Shown here piece after piece: positions 1 through 14,610 of a DNA stretch of 64,000 nt (the stretch's first letter is position 1; every line of letters starts with the position of its first letter). The notes beneath the pieces are model-generated. The model was not told where the DNA came from. It saw only the letters and a list, made by a program, of their open reading frames with translations, and did no database searches. This stretch comes from Panulirus ornatus (Eukaryota > Arthropoda > Malacostraca > Decapoda > Palinuridae), in contig NC_092248.1 in NCBI RefSeq assembly GCF_036320965.1, forward strand, positions 21,872,419 to 21,936,418, given 5' to 3'. A program made the position numbers and the translations under genes.

Positions 1-104
1 ACAAGAGGGGAGGATTTCTAGCCCCCCGCTCCCTCCCCTTTTAGTCGCCTTCTACGACACGCAGGGAATACGTGGGAAGTATTCTTTCTCCCCTATCCCC
101 AGGG

Positions 105-108
<4 letters not shown>
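1..108 (-). mobile_element. RTE-derived SINE, head part (cut by window edge)
   Basis: Reads in reverse as the GC-rich head that starts CCTGGGGATAGGGG and runs through AATACTTCCCACGTATTCCC to the AGGGGAGGGAGCGGGGGGCTGGAAATC block (quoted in parts). The same head forms the 5' leader of the RTE copy at 32.2 kb. The tail half would lie left of the window. The head end touches a (TA)n array. Confidence 0.7.

Positions 109-159
<51 letters not shown>
107..159. repeat. (TA)n then poly-T
   Basis: About 35 bp of TA followed by 18 T. It separates two SINE copies in the same orientation, so the poly-T/(TA) is the reverse view of an A-rich tail. Confidence 0.9.
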
Positions 160-2530
<2,371 letters not shown>

Positions 2531-2561
2531 TATGTATTATTTATTTACTCATTATACTTTG

Positions 2562-2866
2562 TCGCTGTCTCCCGCGTTAGCGAGGTAGCGCAAGGAAACA
2601 GACGAAAGAATGACCCAACCCACCCACATACACATGTATATACATACACGTCCACACACGCACATATACGTACATACCTATACATTTCAACGTATACATA
2701 TACATATATACACATGTACATGATTTATACTTGCTGCCTTTATTCATTCTCGTCGCCACCCCGCCACACATGAAATGACAACCCCCTCCCCACGCATGCG
2801 CACGAGGTAGCGCTAGGAAAAGACAGCAAAGTCCACATTCGTTCACACTGAGTCTCTAGCTGTCAT
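2562..2866 (-). mobile_element. RTE long 3' tail, orphan fragment
   Basis: Reverse complement of the RTE tail: GCTACCTCGCTAACGCGGGA near 2575, GGTTGGGTCATTC-type sequence near 2610, and CAGCTAGAGACTCAGTG near 2858. It faces the tail of the preceding RTE copy, giving a tail-to-tail pair with only an AT-rich spacer at 2531-2561. Confidence 0.75.
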
Positions 2867-3004
2867 GTATGTATACGTTGAAATATATAGGTATGTATAT
2901 GTGCGTGTGTGGGCGTTTATGTATATACATGTGTATGTGGGTGGGTTGGGCCATTCTTTCGTTTGTTTCCTTATGCTACCTCGTTAACGCGGGAGACCGA
3001 CTAA
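2866..3004 (+). mobile_element. RTE 3' tail end, orphan fragment
   Basis: Contains GTATGTATATGTGCGTGTG, GTGGGTGGGTTGGGCCATTC and a mutated GCTACCTCGTTAACGCGGGA block, then runs straight into (TA)n as expected for the 3' terminus. It begins exactly where the opposite-strand tail ends, so the two may derive from one rearranged insertion. Confidence 0.7.

Positions 3005-3069
<65 letters not shown>
3005..3069. repeat. (TA)n, ~65 bp
   Basis: Pure TA. On the left is an RTE 3' tail in + orientation; on the right is a truncated SINE. Confidence 0.97.
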
Positions 3070-3072
<3 letters not shown>

Positions 3073-3165
3073 AGGGAGCGGGGGGGCTGGAAATCCTCCA
3101 CTCCCGCTTTTAATTTTCTAAAAGAAGGAACATAGAAGGGGGCCAAGTGAGGATATTTCCTCGCA
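3070..3165 (+). mobile_element. RTE-derived SINE, internal fragment
   Basis: Carries GGGAGCGGGGGGGCTGGAAA, CTAAAAGAAGGAACATAGAA and GGCCAAGTGAGGATATTTCC, which is the middle of the SINE. Both the CCTGGGG head and the GCTACCTCGC tail are missing. Confidence 0.6.
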
Positions 3166-3412
3166 TTTATACACATACATATACATATATGCAATTGTAC
3201 ATATTCATACTTGCTCGCCTTCATCCATTTCCAGTGCCACCCCACCTCACAGGAGACAGCGTCACCACCAGGAAAAGGCGAAGAAAGGCCATATCCACTC
3301 AACACTCAGTCTCTAGCTGTCATGTGTAATGCACTGAAACCACAACTCCCTATCCACGTCCTGGCCCCACAGAATTTTCCACAGTTTGCCTCGGATATTT
3401 TGCATGCCCTAG
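3166..3412 (-). mobile_element. RTE long 3' tail, diverged fragment
   Basis: Reverse complement of the long-tail region: GCAAGTATGAATATGTAC, GTGTTGAGTGGATATGG, ACATGACAGCTAGAGACTG, and GGGCATGCAAAATATCC near the ORF end. It is more diverged than the other tails, so it is an older insertion. It stops where unique DNA begins. Confidence 0.65.
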
Positions 3413-3755
3413 TGACTCAGAATGTACACAGATCATGCAAAATCCATTCAACATTTTCCAGTTCTTTGTGTTCTGCAAGCACTTATATGAAACTCATAAC
3501 TACTATATATATCATAATGCAATAGTATCTTCTTTAGACAGTTACTTCCCAACATACCACATGATACAAACATTCCTATGGTGTTTGGTTATAAGAAAAA
3601 TTGTGCTTTTAAAGGCACTGCTGTTATCCCAATTACAGCACCATCTTTATTAAGACTGACTTTCATTAACCATTTGTTTCTAAGTTGGTGGCACCTTAGG
3701 TGTATCTTTCTCATCTCATTTCTATAATTGATTGACTCCATTATTGCCTCGGCAG
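3413..3755. other. Unique non-coding DNA, probable intron end with splice acceptor at 3754-3755
   Basis: No repeat or coding match seen. The last ~50 bases are pyrimidine-rich (GTATCTTTCTCATCTCATTT), contain a possible branch point (TTGATTGAC) and end in CTCGGCAG followed by GGTG. This is a convincing 3' splice site directly ahead of the unzipped-like exon. Inference only; transcript data would settle it. Confidence 0.55.
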
Positions 3756-3766
3756 GGTGTGTGCTG

Positions 3767-5026
3767 ATGATGCTGGCGGCGCTCGTGGGGTGCTCCTACA
3801 GCGTGGAGATGGCCAAGATCAGGAACAACTCTGGCCGAACCCTGACATCTTCCACCCTAGAGTGGGTGGACCTGCAAACTGGCCAGACCCCTCCTGCTGA
3901 GGCCCTGCCCATCTCCAAGGACGGTCCTGTGTGGTGTCGAGGCAAGAGGCACGGCATCTGGGTACCAGGTGCCGTGATTGACGGACAGTGTCATATGCCC
4001 TTCCTCAATCAGGTGTTTAAGGTGAAGGAGTATGACGTGTTGGTGTCAATCAATGACTCGGCAAGAATCATCAATAAAGAATGGGACCATCTAAGAGCCG
4101 TACCCGCTAATGGCATCACCTCATCCAAGATGGTGCTGGCCATTGCCAAGACTGATGAAGATGAAGTCCTTCCCGGTTATGTTGATCCTCAGAAACGTGA
4201 AGCTTCACTACTTAAGGATGGCAAGTACTTACTACAGAAAGATGCTTTCATTTTAACTGAGGACGAGCCAGAGCGCTATGAAGTTGATCAAGTGGTCCGG
4301 GACGAAGAACACAGTCTGACCACCACAGAAGAGAAAGTTGTTGCCACTGTGACTCTTGAGAACCCAGATGAGGAAGAAAAACTAGTGAGTGAGATGGTGG
4401 ACTATGTTGCAAAGGAGGTTATCTACTGGGGTCGCATAAGAGGAACCATCACAAGTTTAACTGCCACTGTCATGGACCCGTCAGGTAATGTGAAGGACAT
4501 TACCTGGGGTAATGAAAATGAACTGGATAACCTAGAGCAACAGCAGGTGGAGTTCGAGCTGCCAGCTGCGGCTGGAGTAAATGTCACATTAATTGCCATC
4601 ATACACAAGTATGAGGCCCCCTACTCAGCCAAGTTGACAGCTGTATATGAAGATGGAGAACGGCGGACACGCACTATCTCTGGCCTCCACATACATGTCC
4701 GCATGGCTGAACTACGAGCAAATTTCTCAAAGCCTTTCTACCTCTCTAACAACAGTGAAATTGAGGGGGAATTTGTAACATCAGAAATTCTCATGCATTC
4801 CACCACAACCACCACCACTACCACTACAATTGCACCGCCCGATGCAGAATCTACCTCTGACAAGGAAAAGCCCCATTCTGAATCTTTAGCTTCAGGTGAG
4901 GGTGAGGGTAAGCTCACCACAGGAGAGCATGATGATGTTAATGATCATGCTTCCACAACAGTTCCAGGACTTGTTTCACTGTGTTGCTCTCTCCTGGTGG
5001 CATACCACCTGACTCTGAGGCAGTGA
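3767..5026 (+). CDS. uzip: Protein unzipped-like, secreted/GPI-anchored adhesion protein, probably last coding exon
   Basis: Open for 419 codons from the ATG at 3767. The open frame continues 5' of it through a probable splice acceptor at 3754-3755, so the true N-terminus may lie in an upstream exon. Seen: a hydrophobic start (CVLMMLAALVGCSYS, signal-peptide-like); an N-terminal domain to about residue 130 with WCRGKRHGIWVPGAVIDG and YDVLVSIND; a second beta-rich region with VIYWGRIRGT, VNVTLIAIIHKYEAPYSAKL and GERRTRTISG; a run of Thr near residue 345; an acidic Ser/Gly stretch; and a hydrophobic C-terminus (VPGLVSLCCSLLVAYHLTL) typical of a GPI signal. Several Asn-X-Ser/Thr sites suit an extracellular protein. 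Known of the family: Drosophila unzipped is a GPI-anchored neural cell-adhesion protein with this architecture. The assignment rests on recognition, not a search. GC content is clearly higher than the flanking repeats. Confidence 0.75.
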   Translation: MMLAALVGCSYSVEMAKIRNNSGRTLTSSTLEWVDLQTGQTPPAEALPISKDGPVWCRGKRHGIWVPGAVIDGQCHMPFLNQVFKVKEYDVLVSINDSARIINKEWDHLRAVPANGITSSKMVLAIAKTDEDEVLPGYVDPQKREASLLKDGKYLLQKDAFILTEDEPERYEVDQVVRDEEHSLTTTEEKVVATVTLENPDEEEKLVSEMVDYVAKEVIYWGRIRGTITSLTATVMDPSGNVKDITWGNENELDNLEQQQVEFELPAAAGVNVTLIAIIHKYEAPYSAKLTAVYEDGERRTRTISGLHIHVRMAELRANFSKPFYLSNNSEIEGEFVTSEILMHSTTTTTTTTTIAPPDAESTSDKEKPHSESLASGEGEGKLTTGEHDDVNDHASTTVPGLVSLCCSLLVAYHLTLRQ

Positions 5027-7331
5027 GATGACTGTCAGCACCTTGCAAAACACCCAAGTCCCCCCTAATCTTCCATCACTCCCTCGTCACACCTGCAACA
5101 TTCTGCTCCCTCACACAAGGGAAGGCCTCTTAAACATGTGAGGAAAACAAGTAGAGGGCCATGATGAATTTTGCCACAGTCTTATGGCTTTGTCATATTC
5201 CAATGGTGCCAGTTTCACATACTGATATCAGTATTTGATGGCAAATCATTCCACTTGAGAATTGTCAGTATTATAGGCTTGCTATAAAAGTGATATACAA
5301 CCCTCTCCTTAGCATATTGTTTTCATCCACATATCTGTAGCAAGCATGTACAGTAGTCACTCTAATGAAGTTGATTGGATACAGTGTAAGATATCAAAAA
5401 AAAATATCTTTCTTGCATAGTATTATTCCTAAGTACTATGATGATGTGTAGTACCTGTAGCACAGCTGGCTCTTGTGCTCTTCAGTGACCTACAACTCCT
5501 GAGCTTTTGCTTCCTGGATCATCCAAGAGTAGTCACGAAGCCCATGAGAGGTATCAACACAATCTAGGTTTAGTGTGGAAAGTTAAATAACCATAATAGT
5601 ACCATTATTATGGATGTTGTAGTGTCCAGTATCAATGTGTATGTTCGTGGATATATTTTCCTTCTTGATCTCTACTCCATAAATAAGCAGACAGCCTTAA
5701 TGATAACAAAACTGTCCTGTCAAGTGACAGAAACTACATCTAGTTGTTTTTGTAAACATCATGTGAACTGAAAATGAATCGGAAATGTAGTCATGATTCT
5801 GCTCATAACATATTTATAAGCTCAGCACATGTATAAGGTTAGGAAAGCAGTTGTTCATGTACATTCCCGTAATCTATGAAAATTTCACTTCCCACACTAC
5901 ATTACTAATAGTTGTACTTATGAGAATGGAATATGGATTAATCAGACTGCTAAATTCTGTAACAGACCTTGTGCGCGCATGTGCCCATACGCAACTAATG
6001 ATGCACACTCATATAAATAAACACCAACAAATTAGTTCTCAATTATGTTTACTTATAGACTGGCACAAAGTCAATATCAACGAATTGTTTGTCAAATCTT
6101 TCTTTTAAATTCTTATTACAATGAAAATAATTACTTCCATATTGATATAATGATACATATTTGTTCTGATTAACTGTATTATTGTACCATACTGTCTTAC
6201 TTCAACTCTGCTATATGGGAAGTTACAGGAAGGAATTCATATATGATAGGTACCTTGGGTACTAACATGCATTTCTATATTAGTTCTCCTTGTTTAACAA
6301 CTACATGGAATGTCAAATGGAAGTTTTGATGTCTATGGTGATATTCAAGATTGACTAATTGCTATTGCTAAGTCTGTAAAATAAGTAAGCCACTGATAAT
6401 TGAAGGTTGAAATGGAGTCGTTCAGGTGTGACTTATTCTCTTTAGATATTAGAATAAGCATAATTTTTAAATGCACTGGAACAATGTAGCAGGGATATTC
6501 CTAAAAAGCTCTCCACTAAAATATTAGCGTAGAAATTGAAATGTTTCTTTCCAATTCCATTTCCAGCAAGAATAATGCAATTCCTTTCTCAGTAGATGCA
6601 AGTCTTATTTTTTTAATAAAAACAAATAATGCCAAAAATAATTCCTACAAGTTTAGCTCTAAAAAAATTAAAACAAATGAATAACCTGCAAAATTCTAAA
6701 AAAAGTACTGGGTTATTTCATCAATTTGAATTATATCCTCATTAGAAAAAATTCCTAAGAATTTAACGATTGTTATTGAGTACAAGTGGATTTTTGTTTA
6801 AAAAATGTCAGTTCATTAACTATCTTACAATAAAAAGCTACATTAAATATGGAACAAGTGAATCCTCATACAAATACGACATAATTGAATAATGAAATGA
6901 TCATGAACATAAAATTTTCGGTTGTAGTGCTGTCAATCTTTTAATTTTCTGGGTCTTCCTGAGCAACATATTCATTATCTCGCCATTTAGAAAAGTGGAA
7001 GCAAGGTTATCTAATGTGTTAACACTTCAACAGTTTGAAACCAGTACTGTCCCAGATGAGAACAAAAATCTTATAACCTTAACTATTCAGTCATATGATC
7101 ATAAGAAAATTTGCTTGCTCTGTCAAGAATTACTGTTATTAGATTATTATGCTCCATATTCAAGAATCCTATAGTTAAGTAATATGTAGTGTGGTGTCTT
7201 TGTTGCACTCTCAATACTTTAGTTGGGTACTTTAAAACGTCAAATGTTTTTGGTACAGCATTGAGTCTTTACATTTTCTAAGTGGTATACTTTGTACTTA
7301 TATTGTGTAAATTTTCCTCTGTTTATCATAT
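5027..7331 (+). other. 3'UTR-like and intergenic AT-rich DNA
   Basis: No ORF or repeat that I recognise. Candidate polyadenylation signals AATAAA occur at 6016-6021, 6615-6620 and 6829-6834, so the unzipped-like transcript could have a UTR of 1 kb or more. The right edge meets an RTE fragment at about 7332. Short open frames here (for example 5851-6108) look random. Confidence 0.5.

Positions 7332-8699
<1,368 letters not shown>

Positions 8700-8788
<89 letters not shown>
8700..8788. repeat. (TA)n, ~89 bp
   Basis: Pure TA between a SINE head and the palindromic-family module. Confidence 0.97.
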
Positions 8789-8789
<1 letters not shown>

Positions 8790-8923
8790 AGATATTCCTG
8801 AGTCCACGGGGAAAATGAAACACGATAAGTTTCCAAATGCACTCTCGTGTAATAATCACATCATCAGGGGAGACACAAGAGAGAAATATAAGTCAGTTGA
8901 TATACATCGAAGAGACGAAGCTA

Positions 8924-8926
<3 letters not shown>
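8789..8926 (-). mobile_element. Palindromic-family module (Penelope-like end?), single arm
   Basis: Contains GAGTCCACGGGGAAAATGAA, GTGTAATAATCACATCATCA and GTTGATATACATCGAAGAGA. The same module occurs at 29.2, 40.5 and 48.8 kb, twice as inverted pairs. The minus strand reads CTGATGATGTGATTATTACA followed by CGA, resembling a hammerhead ribozyme core (CTGATGA ... CGAAA), which is known from Penelope-like elements. The element assignment is inference. Confidence 0.5.

Positions 8927-8999
<73 letters not shown>
8927..8999. repeat. (TA)n, ~73 bp
   Basis: Joins the palindromic-family module to a + strand RTE scrap. Confidence 0.97.
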
Positions 9000-9001
<2 letters not shown>

Positions 9002-9163
9002 AGAGGGTTAAGGCATGTGCAGAGCATCAGATTGGGGAGGAGCAGTGGTAGAGGATGTGTAGATCAGGTGTTTGCTTTGAAGAATGAGTGTGAAAGATAC
9101 TTAGAAAAACAGATGGATTTGTATGTAGCATTTAATGATCTGGAGAAGGCATATGATATATAT
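8997..9163 (+). mobile_element. RTE fragment with the same private deletion as the copy at 7.3-8.4 kb
   Basis: Starts GAGAGGGTTAAGGCATGTGC, the same point in the element where the minus-strand fragment at 8372 begins. It also shows GAGCAGTGGTAGAGG, lacking the 14 nt TGTGGTTTCAGAAG. It ends in GAGAAGGCATATGATA, where a short TA array (9153-9175) takes over. The shared breakpoint and deletion suggest one copy that was duplicated in inverted orientation. Confidence 0.8.
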
Positions 9164-9175
9164 ATATATATATAT

Positions 9176-9424
9176 TATCATTCCTATCATTATTATTATC
9201 ATTATCATATAATTGCTCAATCCCTTCCAAAGCATCCAGAACTCCTGCTTCCCTAATGCTGTGCTACTCTCAGTATGAGAGAAAGGAAGGCATCCTTTGA
9301 AGCAAGTTGTCTGATCAGATTATATTCCATTTCGTAAATCAACAATGATATCGCCTACCAAAGGTGACTTTTCACTTACAGTGTAACCTCAAGCTTGACG
9401 AGTCCAATAATACCTATTTCATGT
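9176..9424. other. Unique DNA with a short TCA/TTA-rich start
   Basis: 9176-9210 is a degenerate ATT/ATC microsatellite. The rest shows no gene or repeat that I recognise. Confidence 0.4.
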
Positions 9425-9587
9425 TTGGTGGGGTGTAAATATTGAAATGTATATGTATGTATATGTGCGTGTGTGGACGTGTATGTATATGCATGTGTAT
9501 GTGGGAGGGTTGGGCCATTCTTTCATCTCTTTCCTTGCGCTACCTCGCTAACGCGGGAGACAGCGACAAAGTATAATAAATAGATAC

Positions 9588-9588
<1 letters not shown>
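9425..9588 (+). mobile_element. RTE 3' tail, orphan
   Basis: GGTGGGGTGTAAATATTGAA, GTATGTATATGTGCGTGTG, GGGTTGGGCCATTCTTTC and GCTACCTCGCTAACGCGGGA, then GACAGCGACAAAG, an AT spacer and (TA)n at 9590-9632. The GGTGTAAATATTGAAATG junction is shared only with the minus-strand tail near 10.3 kb, so this is a third tail variant. Confidence 0.75.
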
Positions 9589-9991
<403 letters not shown>

Positions 9992-10019
9992 TTACATAAA
10001 TACTTTATGTATATATATG

Positions 10020-10110
10020 TGTATATGAGTAGTTGGACCATTCTTCTGTTTCCTTGCGCTACCTCGCTGACGCGGGAAACAGCGATTAAGTGTAATGAAT
10101 GATAAGATAA
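10020..10110 (+). mobile_element. RTE 3' tail end, diverged orphan
   Basis: GTTTCCTTGCGCTACCTCGC followed by TGACGCGGGAAACAGCGATTAAG. It faces the tail of the next, minus-strand RTE fragment across about 40 bp of AT-rich DNA. Confidence 0.65.
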
Positions 10111-10149
10111 TATATTCTTATCTATATAAATTCATTTATTTATATTTAT

Positions 10150-10760
10150 TTATTACACTTAATCGCCGTCTCCCGCATCTGCAAGGTAGCGCAAGGAAAC
10201 AGACGAGGAATGGCCCAACCCACCCACATACACATGCATATACATAAACGCCCACTCACGCACATATACATACATATAGATTTCAATATTTACACCCCAC
10301 CACACAGGAAATAGTATTCCCCCCCCCCCCTCCCTTCAGCAAGGTAGCACCAGGAAAAGACAAAAAAGGGCCATATTCGTTCACACTCAGTCTCTAGCTG
10401 TCATGTAATAATGCACCAAAACCACAGCTCCCTTTCCACATCCAGGCCCCACAGAACTTTCCATGGTTTACCCCAGATGCTTCACATGCCCTGGTTCAAT
10501 CCACTGACGGCACGTCGACCCCGGTATACCACTTCGTTCCAATTCACTCTATTCCTTGCACGCTTTAAACCCTCCTGTATGTTCAGGCCCCGATCGCTCA
10601 ATAAAAGATTTCACTCCATCTTTCCACCTCCAATGTGGTCTCCCGCTTCTCATTCATCCCTCCACCTTTGACACATATGTCGTCCTTGGTCAATCTTTCC
10701 TCACTTATTCTCTCCATTTGACCAAACCATTTCAACACACTCTTCTGCTCTCTCAACCAA
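10150..10760 (-). mobile_element. RTE C-terminal fragment with long 3' tail
   Basis: On the minus strand the coding part (about 10504-10760) matches the C-terminal region: LKWFGQMERISEERLTK and the GRP...W-type basic stretch. The CGACGTGC at the ORF end keeps the long (GLNQGM-type) C-terminus. The tail runs from 10503 down to 10150 and ends with CGGGAGACGGCGATTAAG. A C-run at 10320-10332 is private. The 5' part is missing; unique DNA starts near 10760. Confidence 0.8.
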
Positions 10761-12692
10761 TTTTTACTGAGTACAGTATTTGGCTGAAGGGTTAGCAACA
10801 ATGATGGATGCCATTAACTACAGGTATTTGCTTGGTCATGGAAAAAGTAAGTTCATCCGAGGATATGAAGAAAATTCTAGAGAAAATTCAATAACAGCGT
10901 CTTTCAATTACATTTTCTTTATCAATGCAACATATTATTGTTTTTTCTAATGCTTGGAAAGATTTTTTGGCCTTATTTGCACATGAAATATGTTTCTGAT
11001 AAGGCAACCCAATTTATCACACAGCACTTGGAAAACCCATTTTGACCGCTTTGGTTAAAGTCATTTTCCAGAAACAAATTGGTACCTTTAATCAAGGACT
11101 TCCTCTAAATATTTGAATGGTGTCTTATCATAAGCAATGAAGTGAATGGAATGTTCAAAACTCAAAACAGTCGATCATTAAACAGTCATGGCACTTGATT
11201 TTTAAGGGCAAGTATTGTTCCTTAAATGCCGTAAAGGATCCAATATTCTTTAAGATACTTCAAAATCTATGGTATGGGTTTTACTAATTGTGTCTATAGT
11301 TCTTCACTCAGTTGAATCACTTGAAATTTTTCACTTCACCCCTTCACAGCAATCCTCTTAATCAGTTATAAGTTGATTAGAATTTTTATCTTAGTTAATA
11401 GACAAATATTCTAAAGAAATTTCAAGATAATAGACAAATATTCTAAAGAAATTTCACGATACTGTAAAATATGCATTTTTACCTTCATGAGGGATATTAT
11501 GATCAGTGTTCTAGTTTGATAGCTAAGTTATTGTCATTGGTTGTAAATAAGAAACTGCAAGTGTTAATGATTGTGTGTATCCTAACCCTGTATACACTTA
11601 CTGCCAAACATGGAAGGTTTTTACAGTGTCACTTACTGCTGGTTGTGTGAATTTCAAACTTTATTTATGGTATGATGTTGTTTTGTGCTTTGATTTAGTC
11701 ATACTATTTGTACATAGAATGAAACAAATCTGTAAATGTGCTCCTCCTAGAAATTCAGATTTGGATTAAGTGTATTGAGAAGGGATGTCTGGCCTTAACA
11801 GGAAATTCACTTTGTGAATCTGAACATATTTGGGATTTTATTCTCAAGAAGGGCTTACCAAGGGACTTGGAATGTGTCTGAATCCAGAGTAAAGAGCTAA
11901 ATCTTTGAGGATCTGAATATCTCAATCCAGAATGTGTTTTTAAAAGTGGCTTATCAAGGGACTGTGAGCTTATGTTTGAATCCAGGATGAAGAGCTAGAC
12001 TTATCTGACCATACTACTAAACCAAATCATGACACAAACGGTTATGATGGTTGGAGGATGATGGAGGGATGTTGCCACAGTAAGAGAGCTGTTAACAATT
12101 CTTAACCAAAGAATTGGAAGCACCCAAAATAAATCTGAATCTAGATTTCCAGGAGGAGCATGCTTATATAAACAAATGCTTTACACTACAGACATAGATA
12201 AAGTAGATATCTTAATATAATCTTTGTTAATAATTTTCATGCTACTTTTTTTTTTTCATCCAGGTATCTACTTAGAATTAAAACTACAATCTAATCCTTT
12301 CTCATTCCTAATATAATGTTAGTCTAATAAATGTTTATGAGGCCTGATTCACTACTACTTGGTTGTTGTTCCTTGTTGTAAAATATTTGTACTGTCCTTG
12401 ATTCTCTTACTGTAATGTACTGGTGCACTAAATAAAGCTAACATGCTCTGAACAGGATTCACCTTTGATTGTTTAGCTTATAGAAGCCTACATGGCTTAC
12501 CAGAGGTTTTGTAGAACGTACATGAGCCTATAAATACATTAGCTTCCAGGAACCACTGTCGCACTAATTGAATAAAAAGAGATCTTAGAAACCATTCTAA
12601 ATTAAACCAAATGGAGTGTGACACTTTATCTGTGCTTAAAGAAACCTATGTAGGTTTGGAAGGTTTACATGTAGAAATCTGGAAATCAATTT

Positions 12693-12736
<44 letters not shown>

Positions 12737-13734
12737 TATAATGGCTTTATGAAACATCTAGATGGCCTAATGTACCATGAGTTAACTTAGATGAGATTCT
12801 TATAGCATATCTGATGCTCTTCTTGGTTTGTCCAAATTCTGAAAAACTTGTATGACCTTTGTTTGGCAAGCCTGCTACAGGCCTAGTCTGACTGTGATAT
12901 GTAAGAGAGTAGCACTTTGTACCCACCAGGAGTTCATGGTTTTAAGATTCATGATTTTTGCAATAATTAAATTCTCAAACCTTATAACCACGATTAGAAT
13001 AGGATGGACAAAAATCTAGCTGTGATTTAATTTCTCTCCTCAGTTTTGATAATTTTCTTATAAATGTTTCATCAGACTTCTTATAGTAATGTTATACTTC
13101 TCAAAAATACACACAAAGTGATTATTTAATCTGAATCATTCCCGTTAAATGCACAAAATAATCTAGGGGGAGTTTTGACTTTTTTATCTATACAAGATCC
13201 CTTCATAAAATATATTCACTTTGAACATAAACAGCACCTATGTGAGGAATGCAGTTGCAGCTTAGTTTTGTAATTATGAAATCTGAACTGATGTTTGGCA
13301 AAAATCATGGATCATAAGACACTAATATGATTAAAATCATGCTATCAGCCTACTTGTAAGAAAACAATTGTTGGTATGCTGGAGTTTAAGCATTGCCTTC
13401 TTTCCCATGCCAGGGATGGTAAGGGTTCTAATGTAAATAATGTACTTGAATAAACCAGGAAAGTTAATCATCTTTCGAATACCACATTTTTCTAAAATGA
13501 TACATGTAGTCATATCAATGGTGTATCATTCCATTTTGAAATACTGTACTGGTAGAATATCAGCAATCCATAAACTTTAAGACCAAGCAATGTTCAGATT
13601 TTGGCATTTACAGAAAAAAAAAAAAAAATGGAGCAGAATGTGGTCTGACCATACCAAAACCTTAAGAGAACCAGAAGAGGTCTTAATGTTTTCTGCCTAC
13701 AATATATGTAAATAGGTACAACAAACATGAAGAT
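10761..13734. other. Unique AT-rich DNA, no gene seen
   Basis: No coding match. Small structures: a 32-bp tandem duplication (11396-11459, unit starting TAATAGACAAATATTC), a diverged direct repeat of about 50 bp (11848-11900 and 11948-12000, sharing AAGGGACT and GAATCCAG), a (TA)n of 35 bp at 12699-12733, and an 18-A run near 13611. An AATAAA at 12431-12436 in a UTR-like context could end an unannotated transcript. Confidence 0.45.
11396..11459. repeat. 32-bp tandem duplication (2 copies)
   Basis: Two adjacent copies of a unit beginning TAATAGACAAATATTCTAAA and ending ATTTCAAGA or ATTTCACGA, with one difference. A recent local slippage or duplication event. Confidence 0.85.
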
Positions 13735-13912
13735 GAGTGACAAGAGACTAACTAAGAGGATTCACATGTCAGAAGTGGACGAGACAAGGAGAAGGATGTA
13801 GCTGTAAATGCTTTGAGTGATCAGGGCCTGAATATGCAGGAGGGTGAAAGGTATCCATGGGAGAGAGTAAATTGGAGTAATGCGGTATACAGAGGGTGAC
13901 ATGCTGTTGATC
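13735..13912 (+). mobile_element. Old, diverged RTE relic (C-terminal end)
   Basis: AGACTAACTAAGAGGATTCA, GATCAGGGCCTGAATATGCA, GGAGGGTGAAAGG and GCGGTATACAGAGGGTGACA follow the last ~60 codons of the RTE ORF with many substitutions and a deletion of the GRPNWRWKD segment. Older than the other copies. Confidence 0.7.
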
Positions 13913-13934
13913 ATCCCACCTCACACAATGATTT

Positions 13935-14065
13935 CCTTGTGTATTTCATTTCCAACATATCCATCCACTTCCATTCTTTTTCAGCTAAGGGTCAAGCCTT
14001 ACATCCATCCAACAGTGCTAAGATTACTATATCATCAAACATATCCAACCTTGCCCTCATACTCC
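13935..14065 (-). mobile_element. Old RTE relic, inverted piece
   Basis: CATTTCCAACATATCCATCC and CATCAAACATATCCAACCTT align with the reverse complement of the RTE segment around [10 protein letters not shown]. It lies inverted against the + strand relic that follows and covers the same part of the element. Confidence 0.5.
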
Positions 14066-14084
14066 TCAAAGCATCCAGTTAAAG

Positions 14085-14610
14085 GGTCTAAGGTCCTGGG
14101 TATATTGCGGAGAGCTGAGAGAGAAAGGTCATGGTTTGTAAGGGCAAATATAGGTATGTCTGGTGGCATAGTAATCCCAACAGTATTGTATGGATGCAAG
14201 GCATGGGCCTTAGATATGAAAAAAGAGAGATAATGTTTTGGAAATGAAATGCTTGAGGACAATACAAGGTGTAGGGAGGGATGATAGAATAAGACATGAC
14301 TATGTGAGTAACAGGTGTGGTAGTATGAGGAATGCTTTTGAGATAGGGTTTGGACTTATAGAGAAGATGAGTGTGGAGAAGCTGAATAAGAGGGTATAGA
14401 TGTCAAAAGTGGAAAGGGCAAGGAAAAAGGGAGACCAAACTGAAAATGGAAAGACAGAGTGAAGGATGCTTTAAGTCATTAATGAGGACTGAACATGTAG
14501 GTGGGTGTGAGATATGCAAAAGACAGGGTGAACTGAGCAATGTATTCTAAATGTTAACGAGCTGTTAATGGTCTAAACTAGGACATATGAGGAAACTATG
14601 GAAAGGTCTG
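14085..14610 (+). mobile_element. Old, diverged RTE relic
   Basis: Translates in pieces to KVLGILRRAERERSWF, IGMSGGIVIPTVLYGCKAWA, EMLEDN-type sequence and further C-terminal matches, including GGACTGAACATGTAG near the ORF end. It corresponds to [15 protein letters not shown] and [14 protein letters not shown] in the young copies but with heavy substitution, so it belongs to an older lineage or subfamily. No 3' tail motif is recognisable. Confidence 0.7.

Noticed and set aside
4423..4920. Minus-strand ORFs inside the unzipped-like exon
   Set aside because: Shadows of the plus-strand coding frame, including the poly-Val frame opposite the Thr run.
6016..6108. Short ORF 5851-6108 as a gene
   Set aside because: Random composition, contains a polyadenylation signal and lies in UTR-like DNA.
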